This document shows, one piece after another, positions 1 through 6,691 of a stretch of 13,123 bases of DNA. The stretch is from UBA4655 sp964585575 (GTDB lineage: Bacteria > Planctomycetota > Planctomycetia > Pirellulales > UBA1268). The translations under genes were made by a program, and so were the position numbers. Under the pieces are notes generated by a model. That model was not told the origin of the DNA and searched no databases. It worked only from the letters and a program-made list of their open reading frames with translations. Within the stretch, counting starts at the first letter, position 1. Each line of letters opens with the position of its first letter. Where the stretch lies: positions 1-13,123 of the forward strand of contig CAZPEM010000095.1 of assembly GCA_964585575.1 (NCBI GenBank). Reading direction: 5' to 3'.

Positions 1-1
1 C

Positions 2-136
2 GACTGCCCCGGCGCCTACGTGCAGGTCTCGCACGGGCTCGACTACGTGCGGTCGCACTGGTCGCGGTACTTCGAGATCGTCGATTGGATCGACGGGTTC
101 GCCGACCTGCAGACGCTCGTCGTCGTGCGGAAGTGA
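2..136 (+). CDS. C-terminal end of a probable class I SAM-dependent methyltransferase (partial)
   Basis: An open frame enters from the left edge and stops at TGA 134-136, giving the last 44 residues. The tail contains SRYFEIVDWIDGFADLQTLV and ends VVVRK. This layout (Y-V-R, about 6 residues, YFEIVD, then a Q before a hydrophobic strand ending in R-K) resembles the final beta strands of class I methyltransferases found in glycan and secondary-metabolite clusters. The SAM-binding motifs would lie outside the window, so the family call rests only on this tail. A glycosyltransferase-methyltransferase fusion is also possible. Codon use matches the other genes here, and the next gene-like feature downstream is the structured repeat, 11 bases after the stop. 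Confidence 0.5.
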   Translation, partial: DCPGAYVQVSHGLDYVRSHWSRYFEIVDWIDGFADLQTLVVVRK

Positions 137-147
137 TCGCCGACTTG

Positions 148-310
148 TGCTGCACGTCTTGCGTGCTGGTTCGGGGCCGCCCGTATGCCCTCGCCGGACG
201 CTCGCTGCGCGCATCCTGTGCTTCGCTCGCTCGGAGCTGCCTGCGCTCCGGCATCCTGCCTCCGCTGGTCAGCTACGCCGTCTCGGGCACACGGGCAGCC
301 CCTCACGGTC
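148..310. repeat. Structured dispersed repeat, copy A
   Basis: This 163-bp element aligns end to end with 12898-13061, in the same orientation. Both run from TGNTGCACGTC to CCCCTCACGGTC. It can form an outer stem (173-190 with 285-302, 16 of 18 pairs), a 5' hairpin (152-157 with 161-166), a hairpin with TCC loop (209-221), and a stem 235-241/267-274 whose loop carries a second TCC-loop hairpin (250-260). Many bases differ from copy B, but the stems are kept by paired changes. No transposase gene or clear target duplication is visible. Open frames crossing it give low-complexity Arg/Ala/Ser-rich peptides and are not called. The strand of action is unresolved because wobble-compatible mismatches occur on both strands. 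Confidence 0.85.
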
Positions 311-337
311 TTCGCTTGGGATATGCCCGTCCGCCAC

Positions 338-425
338 GCGCCTGATTCGTCCCAGTTTGCGCCCGATTCGTCCCAGAAGTTTGCAATCGCGCCCGATTCG
401 TCCCAGTTCAATCCGGATTCGTCAC
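338..425. repeat. Array of four direct repeats, core GATTCGTCCCAG
   Basis: The core GATTCGTCCCAG starts at 344, 365 and 395, and a degenerate fourth copy (GATTCGTCAC) starts at 416. The first three are preceded by GCGCC or GCGCCC. Start-to-start spacings are 21, 30 and 21 bp, close to two, three and two helical turns. The centre CGATTCG is a small palindrome. The array lies about 100-185 bp upstream of the likely transcription start of the PEP-CTERM gene, so it may be a set of activator sites. The spacings are also multiples of three, so the minus strand reads W-D-E-S-G in phase. Other explanations are one end of an IS21-type element, which often carry multiple terminal repeats, or a decayed coding repeat. 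Confidence 0.8.
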
Positions 426-501
426 TTTTCGTCCGGCCCGCGCTTGTCAGGCGTCCGCTGATTTTTATCCTGCGGTCTCGAGTTCCAGAAATCCTGGCAA
501 C

Positions 502-517
502 AGGAACACGGATTGCT
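502..517 (+). promoter_or_regulatory. Candidate sigma54 (-24/-12) promoter for the PEP-CTERM gene
   Basis: AGGAAC (502-507), five bases, then TTGCT (513-517) fits the TGGCAC-N5-TTGCW layout. The invariant GG and GC are present with exactly 10 bases between them; two of the six -24 bases deviate. Transcription would start near 528, about 48 bases before the chosen ATG. In other Gram-negative bacteria some PEP-CTERM genes are under sigma54 and PrsK/PrsR control, which makes this plausible, but no regulator gene is in the window. A chance match is possible. I see no convincing sigma70 promoter elsewhere in 426-575. Confidence 0.35.
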
Positions 518-548
518 CAATCGTTGAAACGTTCAATCATTGAAACAC
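517..548. repeat. Tandem 16-bp repeat before the PEP-CTERM gene
   Basis: TCAATCGTTGAAACGT (517-532) is followed at once by TCAATCATTGAAACAC (533-548), with 13 of 16 bases identical. The junction TTGAA-ACG-TTCAA is also an inverted repeat. It covers the predicted transcription start of the candidate sigma54 promoter, so it could be a repressor site or part of the 5' leader. It is AT-richer than the rest of the window. Confidence 0.6.
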
Positions 549-575
549 CAAATTGAATTGAATTGGGGATCCGTC

Positions 576-2411
576 ATGATGGTCTTCGCTAAGCCGTGCG
601 CTGAAGCGACTGCCCGAGCGACTACGCGTCTTGCCGTCGCAGTCGCCTGGAGTCTCCTCGTGGCCACTCATGCCTTGCCTGCCCATGCGCAGGTCGTCAA
701 CAGCTGGGTGACATGGACGGGCGCGCCGAGCAGTTATCCCCTCACGACTGGCCCGGGCGGCAGCGTCGAGTACGCGACGGCGGCCAGCGGGTCCCTCTTC
801 GACCCCACCACGAGCCAGACGCTCTCCGTGTCGTTGAACGGCGAGATTGCCTCTTGGTCGGAGTTCAACAATCCCACTGGCACCAACATGTGGAACTTTC
901 CGGCCACATACCTGAGTGACTCGGTCACGACGTTGCCGCCGCGAGGCAACTTCATCACCTACACGGGCTACAGCGGAAGGACGAATACGCTGACGTTTTC
1001 GTCACCGGTGACGAACCTACTCATGTCCATTGCCTCGCTCGGCGGCGGGAATCCCGGAAGCTACAAGTTCAGCCGGCCCGCGGTCGTCGTTTCGAGCGGG
1101 CCCGGCAACTTCGGCAACGGCCCGTTCTACATGGAGTCGGTCAACACGATCTACGGCTGGGAAGGCAATGGCATGATCCAGTTTCCCGGCACGTTCCAAC
1201 GGCTGTCGTGGACGGCTCCAAGCCCCGAGATCTACTCGATTTATAACGTCGGCATCACGAACACGGGCGTGGGCGGAGCTGGGAATACTTCATATTGGTC
1301 GGTGTCTTCAGGCCTCGGCGGCACGCAGACCTGGAGTACCTCGCCGTCGGACACGTTCTGGGCGCCCAACAGCGACGGCAGCGGCACCAAGGACACCTGG
1401 GACAACGGCGCGGCCAACGCCGTCGCCAACTTCGGCGGCACCCCCGGCACGGTCACGGTGAGCGGCTCGGTGAACGTCGGCGAGACCCTGTTCACCTCGA
1501 GCGGCTACACCATCACGGGCGGCTCGAGCGCCAGGGTCAACTTCAACGGCCTGATCTCCGCGGCCACGCTCGGCAGCCAAGTCTCCGCGACGATCAACGC
1601 CGTGGTCTCCGGCAGCGGTGGACTCTACGTTTCGACCAATGGCGGTCGCGGCACGCTCGCCCTCGGTGGGGCCAACTCCTACACCGGTGGCACGCTCGTC
1701 GCCAACACGCGGCTCGCAGTCAACGGCACCGTCCTCCAGGATGTCACGGTCGACTCCGATGCCGAGGTCGGTGGGGCCGGCACGATCACGGGCGCGATCC
1801 GCGGCCAGGGACTCGTCGGTCCGGGCAACAGTCCTGGCATCCTCACGGCCCAGTCGGTGGATCCTTCGACGGGCCTCGACTTCGCGTTCGAGTTCAGCGG
1901 CACCGCACCGAATTACGCGAGCGCGAACGCGAGTGTCAACGACGTGCTGCGGCTCACGGGCGGCACGCCTTTCCTCTCGTCGCTCACGGGCGTCAACTCA
2001 AAGACTCTGTTCCTCAACATGACGAAGGAGGAATTGGCCCTCGGAGTCGTGCTCCAGGGTGGTTTTTTCACCGACGCCGACGGTGACTTCCTTTCGCTGA
2101 TCAACAGTTACCCATGGGACAACGGCGGCTTCTCCGTCTACGTGAAGGGCGACGGCAACGGCACCGACAACCGGTACAACGGCCAGGGCTACTACAACTG
2201 GCGGAACCCTGCGATGTTCGGCTGGACGCAGAGCCTGTTTGCAACCACGGAGATCGCGACGGGAAACTTCTCGGGCGGCTCCCCGGAGACCGGCCGCGTG
2301 CTGACGCTCACGGTCGCCGTGCCGGAGCCATCGACGATCGTCATGCTCGGCATCGCGGGCGTCGGCTACGTCTGGCACCGCCGCCGCCGGATGGTGCGAC
2401 GGGCGATTTAG
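576..2411 (+). CDS. PEP-CTERM sorted surface protein with autotransporter-associated beta-strand repeat
   Basis: The protein has 611 residues from ATG 576. GGGGAT lies about 6 bases upstream, and the start is followed by a Sec signal peptide (hydrophobic core about 19-31, likely cleavage after AHA at 38). An upstream TTG at 540 would only lengthen the signal region. Residues about 40-240 form a Gly/Ser/Thr-rich beta domain with a SPVTNLLMSIASLGG stretch, as seen in other PEP-CTERM proteins. Residues about 345-390 match an autotransporter-associated beta-strand (PATR) repeat (GTLALGGANSYTGGT), followed by GPGNSPGIL near 416. The last 30 residues are a textbook PEP-CTERM signal: VPEPS, a hydrophobic helix, then HRRRR. 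Such proteins are exported, cleaved by exosortase and released or anchored at the envelope, often with exopolysaccharide. No exosortase gene is in the window. The molecular ligand is unknown. Confidence 0.93.
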   Translation: MMVFAKPCAEATARATTRLAVAVAWSLLVATHALPAHAQVVNSWVTWTGAPSSYPLTTGPGGSVEYATAASGSLFDPTTSQTLSVSLNGEIASWSEFNNPTGTNMWNFPATYLSDSVTTLPPRGNFITYTGYSGRTNTLTFSSPVTNLLMSIASLGGGNPGSYKFSRPAVVVSSGPGNFGNGPFYMESVNTIYGWEGNGMIQFPGTFQRLSWTAPSPEIYSIYNVGITNTGVGGAGNTSYWSVSSGLGGTQTWSTSPSDTFWAPNSDGSGTKDTWDNGAANAVANFGGTPGTVTVSGSVNVGETLFTSSGYTITGGSSARVNFNGLISAATLGSQVSATINAVVSGSGGLYVSTNGGRGTLALGGANSYTGGTLVANTRLAVNGTVLQDVTVDSDAEVGGAGTITGAIRGQGLVGPGNSPGILTAQSVDPSTGLDFAFEFSGTAPNYASANASVNDVLRLTGGTPFLSSLTGVNSKTLFLNMTKEELALGVVLQGGFFTDADGDFLSLINSYPWDNGGFSVYVKGDGNGTDNRYNGQGYYNWRNPAMFGWTQSLFATTEIATGNFSGGSPETGRVLTLTVAVPEPSTIVMLGIAGVGYVWHRRRRMVRRAI

Positions 2412-3478
2412 CCCGCTCCGAGGCCGAGACGTTCCTGGCGGTAGCCGCCGCTCTGCACCCGCTCGATCCACGGTGAGTTGTCGAGGTACCAGCGGACCGT
2501 CCGCTCGATGCCGGTGTCGAACGTCTCACGCGGGCTCCAGCCGAGTTCGCGGTGGATCTTCGAGAAGTCGATCGCGTAGCGGCGGTCGTGGCCGGGACGG
2601 TCCTTCACGAACGTGACGAGCGACTCGCAGGGGGAGTGCGCGAGTCCGGGCCGCAGCGCATCGACCGTGCGGCAGATCGTCCGCACGACGTCGAGGTTCT
2701 TCCGCTCGCAGCCGCCGCCGATGTTGTAGACCTCGCCCAGGCGGCCGCGGGCGAGCACCTCGCGGATCGCCCGGCAGTGGTCGGCGACGAAGAGCCAGTC
2801 GCGGACCTGCCCGCCGTCGCCGTAGACCGGCAGCGGTTTCCCGGCGAGGCAGTTCAGGATCATGAGCGGGATGAGCTTCTCGGGAAACTGGAACGGACCG
2901 TAGTTGTTGGAGCAATTGGTCGTGAGCGTCGGCAGGCCATACGTGTGCCGGTAGGCACGGACGAAGTGGTCGCTCGAGGCCTTCGACGCCGAGTAGGGGC
3001 TGTTGGGGGCGTAGGGGGTCGACTCGGTGAAGACACCCTCGGGGCCGAGCGAGCCGTAGACCTCGTCGGTGGAGACGTGGAGGAACCGGAAGCCTTGCCG
3101 CTCCTCTTCGGGGAGCGCCGCCCAGTAGTGCCTCGTGGCGTCGAGCAGGCGGAAGGTGCCGACGACGTTCGTCTCGACGAACGCTCCCGGCCCGTCGATC
3201 GACCGGTCGACATGGCTCTCGGCGGCGAAGTTGACGATTGCGCGGGGACGGTGCGCTTCGAGGAGCGACCGAACGAGCCCCGAGTCGCCGATATCCCCCT
3301 GCACGAAGAGGTGCCTCGGGTCGGAGGCGATTCCGGCGAGCGAGTCGAGGTTGCCCGCGTAGGTGAGCTTGTCGAGGTTGACGACCGCCGAGCCCTCCTC
3401 GGCGATCCACTGCCGGACGAACTCACCTCCGATGAAGCCGGCGCCGCCGGTGACGAGAATCGGTCGCATTCGTTCCAT
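2408..3478 (-). CDS. rfbB: dTDP-glucose 4,6-dehydratase
   Basis: This cytoplasmic extended SDR enzyme converts dTDP-glucose to dTDP-4-keto-6-deoxyglucose, the branch point to rhamnose and other deoxysugars. With the start at 3478 it has 356 residues, normal for the family. Motifs seen: NAD-binding GGAGFIG (11-17), AAESHVDRSI (85-94), the catalytic STDEVYG (136-142, with T-D-E), the active-site YSASK (162-166), NNYGPFQFPEKLIPL (191-205) and GDGGQVRDW (220-228), all diagnostic of RfbB/RmlB. ATG 3469, nine bases inside, is an alternative start; longer upstream readings to about 3604 add non-conserved sequence. Its stop TAA (2408-2410, complement) overlaps the stop of the convergent PEP-CTERM gene. 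rfbA, rfbC and rfbD are not in the window. Confidence 0.95.
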   Translation of the reverse strand: MERMRPILVTGGAGFIGGEFVRQWIAEEGSAVVNLDKLTYAGNLDSLAGIASDPRHLFVQGDIGDSGLVRSLLEAHRPRAIVNFAAESHVDRSIDGPGAFVETNVVGTFRLLDATRHYWAALPEEERQGFRFLHVSTDEVYGSLGPEGVFTESTPYAPNSPYSASKASSDHFVRAYRHTYGLPTLTTNCSNNYGPFQFPEKLIPLMILNCLAGKPLPVYGDGGQVRDWLFVADHCRAIREVLARGRLGEVYNIGGGCERKNLDVVRTICRTVDALRPGLAHSPCESLVTFVKDRPGHDRRYAIDFSKIHRELGWSPRETFDTGIERTVRWYLDNSPWIERVQSGGYRQERLGLGAG

Positions 3479-3539
3479 GATGCACGAGGTTGTCGGCAGT
3501 CGCCACCGTCGGTGCAAGGGCCATCGGCGTGAGGGGCCG

Positions 3540-3596
3540 TAAGGCCGCCTTCCCAATGGGTTCGGGCCCGGGGCCTCCAGCGACTCCGCGGCCTTA
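3540..3596. repeat. Inverted repeat in the divergent rfbB / epimerase intergenic region
   Basis: TAAGGCCGC (3540-3548) and GCGGCCTTA (3588-3596) are a perfect 9-bp inverted pair around a 39-base, GC-rich spacer that contains GGGCCCGGGGCC. An A run follows on the + strand (3596-3602). Because the run is A, not T, on the strand leaving either gene, it does not look like an intrinsic terminator. It may be an operator or part of the rfbB leader. It could also be chance in this GC-rich DNA. Confidence 0.4.
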
Positions 3597-3628
3597 AAAA
3601 ACACCGGATTTGCGGTCGCCGACTGCGG

Positions 3629-3658
3629 TTGCGGCGAGGTTTCTCAGGTTGCTACAAC
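3629..3658 (+). promoter_or_regulatory. Candidate sigma70-type promoter for the SDR-glycosyltransferase operon
   Basis: TTGCGG (3629-3634), 18 bases, TACAAC (3653-3658). The -10 region GCTACAACCCG matches 10 of 11 bases at 12148-12158, before the lutA-like gene. Transcription would start near 3665, giving a leader of about 30 bases that contains the AAAGGA ribosome binding site at 3684-3689 of the first gene. Confidence 0.4.
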
Positions 3659-3693
3659 CCGCCTCCCAAAATCGGCAGGGCGAAAGGACTTCC

Positions 3694-4782
3694 ATGCAGC
3701 GATCCATCCTCGTCACGGGCTCCTCGGGACTCATCGGCAGCGAGGTGGCCCGCCACTTCGACTCGCTCGGCTGGCGGGTGCACGGCGTCGACAACAACCA
3801 GCGGGCGGCCTTCTTCGGCCCCGCGGGCGACACGCGGTGGAACCAGGAGCGGCTCGTCTCGTCGCTGCGATCGTTCACCCACCACGAGCTCGACATCCGC
3901 GATCGCAAGGGGGTTCTCGGGCTGCTCGCCGCGGTCAAGCCCACGGCGATCGTGCACGCCGCCGCGCAGCCCTCCCACGACCGTGCCGCGGCGATTCCGT
4001 TCGAAGACTTCGACACGAACGCCGTCGGCACCCACAACCTGCTCGAGGCGGCGAGGCGTGCCGTGCCCGAGTCGCCGTTCGTGCACATGAGCACCAACAA
4101 GGTCTACGGCGACGCGCCCAACGAGATTGCGCGGGCCGAGCTCGCCACCCGCTGGGACTACGCCGATCCTGACTACGCCCACGGCATCCCCGAGACCTTC
4201 CGGATCGACGCGAGCAAGCACTCGCTCTTCGGCGCCTCGAAGGTGGCGGCCGACGTCATGGTGCAGGAGTACGGCCGCTACTTCGGCATGCCCACCTGCT
4301 GCCTGCGGGGCGGCTGCCTCACCGGACCGGCCCACTCGGGCGTGGAACTGCACGGATTCCTGAGCTACCTCGTGCGGTGCAATCTCGAGGGACGCGAGTA
4401 CTGCGTCTACGGCTACAAGTGCAAGCAGGTCCGCGACAACATCCACGCCCGTGACGTGGCCGCCTTCATCGCCCGATTCATCGACGAGCCGAGGCCGGCG
4501 GCCGTCTACAACATCGGCGGCGGTAAGGCGAACAGCTGCTCGATTCTCGAGGCCTTCTCGATGGTCGAGGCCCGCACCGGCCGCCCGATGCGGTGGAGCT
4601 ACGAGGAGAAGGCCCGCGAGGGGGACCACGTCTGCTACTACAGCGACCTGCGTCGCATGGAGCGGGACTACCCCGGCTGGAAGCCGACGATCTCGCTCGA
4701 CGAGACGTTCGACCAGATCGTCGATGCCTGGATGCGGCGAAGCCCGGCGACGGTGGTTCCCAGGCTCAAGAAGGTGGCCTGA
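3694..4782 (+). CDS. NAD-dependent epimerase of the CDP-paratose 2-epimerase-like SDR group
   Basis: The protein has 362 residues; the start is supported by AAAGGA ending about 5 bases before ATG 3694. It is an extended SDR enzyme: GSSGLIG (9-15) binds NAD, STNKVYGD (133-140) and KQVRDNIHARD (244-254) resemble the CDP-paratose 2-epimerase (RfbE/TyvE-type) branch, and YNIGGGK follows at 272. It probably acts on a nucleotide-bound hexose, but the substrate cannot be read from sequence. The usual catalytic Tyr of YxxxK is Phe here (F179-G-A-S-K183, in HSLFGASKVAAD). From memory, related glycan-cluster proteins share this FGASK form, so it may be a subfamily trait rather than a defect. It starts a three-gene operon; its TGA overlaps the next ATG by one base. 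Confidence 0.85.
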   Translation: MQRSILVTGSSGLIGSEVARHFDSLGWRVHGVDNNQRAAFFGPAGDTRWNQERLVSSLRSFTHHELDIRDRKGVLGLLAAVKPTAIVHAAAQPSHDRAAAIPFEDFDTNAVGTHNLLEAARRAVPESPFVHMSTNKVYGDAPNEIARAELATRWDYADPDYAHGIPETFRIDASKHSLFGASKVAADVMVQEYGRYFGMPTCCLRGGCLTGPAHSGVELHGFLSYLVRCNLEGREYCVYGYKCKQVRDNIHARDVAAFIARFIDEPRPAAVYNIGGGKANSCSILEAFSMVEARTGRPMRWSYEEKAREGDHVCYYSDLRRMERDYPGWKPTISLDETFDQIVDAWMRRSPATVVPRLKKVA

Positions 4783-5858
4783 TGCGGTGCGTCGTCACCG
4801 GCGGCCTGGGGTTCGTCGGCAGCGAGATCTGCCGCGGACTCGTCGACCGCCTCGACGGCGTCGAGGTCGTGGCCTTCGACAATCTTCGCCGGAGCGGCTC
4901 GGAGGGCAACCGCGATTGGCTGCGTCGGCTCGGCGTGGCCGTCGTCCACGGCGACGTCCGGTTGCAGTCCGACGTCGATTCGCTCGGCAAGTTCGACTGG
5001 CTCGTCGATGCGGCGGCCGAGCCGAGCGTGCTCGCGGGCACGGCCGCGGCCGCGGCCCGGGGCGTTTCTTCCCGCCAGTTGGTCGAGCACAATCTGCTCG
5101 GCACGGTCAACCTGCTCGAGGCGGCCTCGAGGTGCGGTGCGGGTTTCGTCATGATCAGCACGAGCCGCGTCTACTCGATCGCGGGCCTCTCGGCGGTCCC
5201 GCTCGACGCCTCGGGCGACGCCTTCCGGCTCGACCCCTCCATGGCATGTCCGGCCGGGGTCGGGCCGGGAGGCATCGGCGAGACCTTTTCGACTGCCGGG
5301 CCCGTGTCGCTCTACGGGGCGACGAAGCTCGCCTCGGAAGCCCTCGCGATCGACTACGCCGCGCGGTCCGGCACGCCGCTTGCGATCGATCGCTGCGGCG
5401 TGATGGCGGGCGCGGGGCAGTTTGGCCGGGCCGACCAGGGGATCTTCTCGTGGTGGATCCACTCCTGGGCCGCCCGACGGCCGCTCTCCTACATCGGGTT
5501 CGGCGGCCGGGGGCTCCAGGTCCGCGACTGCCTCCATCCCTCCGATCTCGCCCGGCTGGTCGTCTCACAGATCCGTTCGCCTTCCCGCGGTCCGGCCGTG
5601 CTGAACGTCTCCGGCGGCCGGTCGTCGGCGACGTCGCTCCTGCAGCTCTCGAGCTGGTGCCAGGACCGCTTCGGTCCCCACGCGATCGCCGCCTCCGCGG
5701 AGACGCGACCCTACGACGTGCCCTGGCTCGTGCTCGACCATGCCGCGGCCTCAGCCAGCCACGACTGGCGGCCGGAGCGGACCGCGGACAGCATCTTCGA
5801 GGAGATCGCAGACCATGCCGAAACCCACCCGGACTGGCTCGACAGAGTCGCGGCCTGA
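4782..5858 (+). CDS. NAD-dependent epimerase/dehydratase, second CDP-paratose 2-epimerase-like SDR
   Basis: The protein has 358 residues and starts at ATG 4782 in the TGATG overlap with the preceding gene, so the two are likely translationally coupled. NAD-binding GGLGFVG is at 7-13, a DNLRRSG stretch at 33-39, STSRVYS at 126-132, an intact YGATK active site at 178-182, and LQVRDCLHPSDL at 245-256. The layout again matches tyvelose or paratose 2-epimerase-like proteins, but sequence similarity to its neighbour is low outside these motifs. It may act on the same nucleotide sugar as the first SDR, or pair with it, since the neighbour lacks the Tyr. The substrate is unknown. The 3' end overlaps the next gene by 44 bases. 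Confidence 0.85.
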   Translation: MRCVVTGGLGFVGSEICRGLVDRLDGVEVVAFDNLRRSGSEGNRDWLRRLGVAVVHGDVRLQSDVDSLGKFDWLVDAAAEPSVLAGTAAAAARGVSSRQLVEHNLLGTVNLLEAASRCGAGFVMISTSRVYSIAGLSAVPLDASGDAFRLDPSMACPAGVGPGGIGETFSTAGPVSLYGATKLASEALAIDYAARSGTPLAIDRCGVMAGAGQFGRADQGIFSWWIHSWAARRPLSYIGFGGRGLQVRDCLHPSDLARLVVSQIRSPSRGPAVLNVSGGRSSATSLLQLSSWCQDRFGPHAIAASAETRPYDVPWLVLDHAAASASHDWRPERTADSIFEEIADHAETHPDWLDRVAA

Positions 5859-6672
5859 CGACGCCCCGAAGCTCGTCTCCCCACCGGCCCGCCGGCTGCG
5901 GAAGCTCGCCGTCGTGATACCGGCCCGCGACGAGGCCGGCTGCATCGCCTCGACGGTGGAGCATCTCCACCTGGAGCTGCGGCTCCACGGAATCGACCAC
6001 GAGATCATCGTCGTCGACGACGGCAGCCGGGACGAGACGCCCGACATCCTGCGGGAGGTCGCGTCGCGGATCCCGAACCTCGTGCCCCTGCGGAACGACG
6101 GGCCCCACGGCTTCGGCCGGGCCATCCAGTTCGGGCTGAACGCCATGACGGCCGATGCCGTCGTCGTCATGATGGCCGACGAGAGCGACGACTGCCGCGA
6201 CGTCGTGCGGTACTGGCGGCTTCTGCAGGAAGGGCACGACTGCGTCTTCGGCAGCCGGTTCATCCGCGGCGGCGGCGTGATCGACTACCCGCGGATCAAG
6301 TACCTGCTCAACCGGATGGCGAACCTCTTCATCCGGATCGTGTTCGGCATCGGCCTCAACGACACGACCAACGCCTTCAAGGCCTACCGTCGGGAGGTGA
6401 TCGAGGGCTGCCGGCCGTTCCTCTCGCCCCACTTCAACCTCACGGTCGAGCTGCCGCTGAAGGCGATCGTGCGTGGATACTCCTGGACCACGATGCCGAT
6501 CACCTGGCGAAACCGGAAGACCGGCATCGCGAAGCTGAAGATCGGCGAGATGGGGAGCCGCTACTTTTTCATCGTCGCCTACGTCTGGCTCGAGAAGTAC
6601 TTCAGCCGCGGCGACTACCGCCGCCAGGCCGAGCCGGCCGGAGGCGAGGGATCGACCGCGAAGGCCGCGTAA
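5815..6672 (+). CDS. Family 2 glycosyltransferase, dolichyl/polyprenyl-phosphate mannose synthase-like
   Basis: The protein has 285 residues. ATG 5815 lies inside the preceding gene; no later start keeps the first beta strand, so the 44-base overlap is probably real. A 30-residue polar lead is followed by LAVVIPARDEAG (31-42), EIIVVDDGSRDETPDIL (63-79), HGFGRAIQFGLNAM (98-111), MMADESDD (119-126), CVFGSRFIRGG (143-153) and TNAFKAYRREV (185-195). This is the DPM1-like GT-A fold, which moves a sugar from a nucleotide donor to polyprenyl phosphate at the inner membrane face. The usual D-x-D reads M-A-D-E-S-D-D; from memory this variant is common in the subfamily. No C-terminal transmembrane pair is present. 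It likely transfers the sugar made by the two SDR enzymes. It converges on the next gene 19 bases away. Confidence 0.88.
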   Translation: MPKPTRTGSTESRPDDAPKLVSPPARRLRKLAVVIPARDEAGCIASTVEHLHLELRLHGIDHEIIVVDDGSRDETPDILREVASRIPNLVPLRNDGPHGFGRAIQFGLNAMTADAVVVMMADESDDCRDVVRYWRLLQEGHDCVFGSRFIRGGGVIDYPRIKYLLNRMANLFIRIVFGIGLNDTTNAFKAYRREVIEGCRPFLSPHFNLTVELPLKAIVRGYSWTTMPITWRNRKTGIAKLKIGEMGSRYFFIVAYVWLEKYFSRGDYRRQAEPAGGEGSTAKAA

Positions 6673-6691
6673 TCATCACGGCCGAACTGTC

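Noticed and set aside
43..411. Minus-strand frame through the direct-repeat array and structured repeat
   Set aside because: Outside the repeated W-D-E-S-G units it is low complexity and mirrors the hairpin repeat; a matching frame over copy B (12692-13063) gives similar spurious peptides, so the repeat explains it.
338..425. CRISPR array
   Set aside because: The repeats are short, the spacers are 9-18 bp and unequal, and no cas gene is present.
540..575. TTG 540 as the start of the PEP-CTERM gene
   Set aside because: It adds a polar segment before the signal peptide, lies in the tandem repeat, and has no ribosome binding site; ATG 576 has GGGGAT upstream.
3540..3602. Intrinsic terminator from the 9-bp inverted repeat
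   Set aside because: The following run is A, not T, on the + strand, the loop is 39 bases, and no gene ends here.
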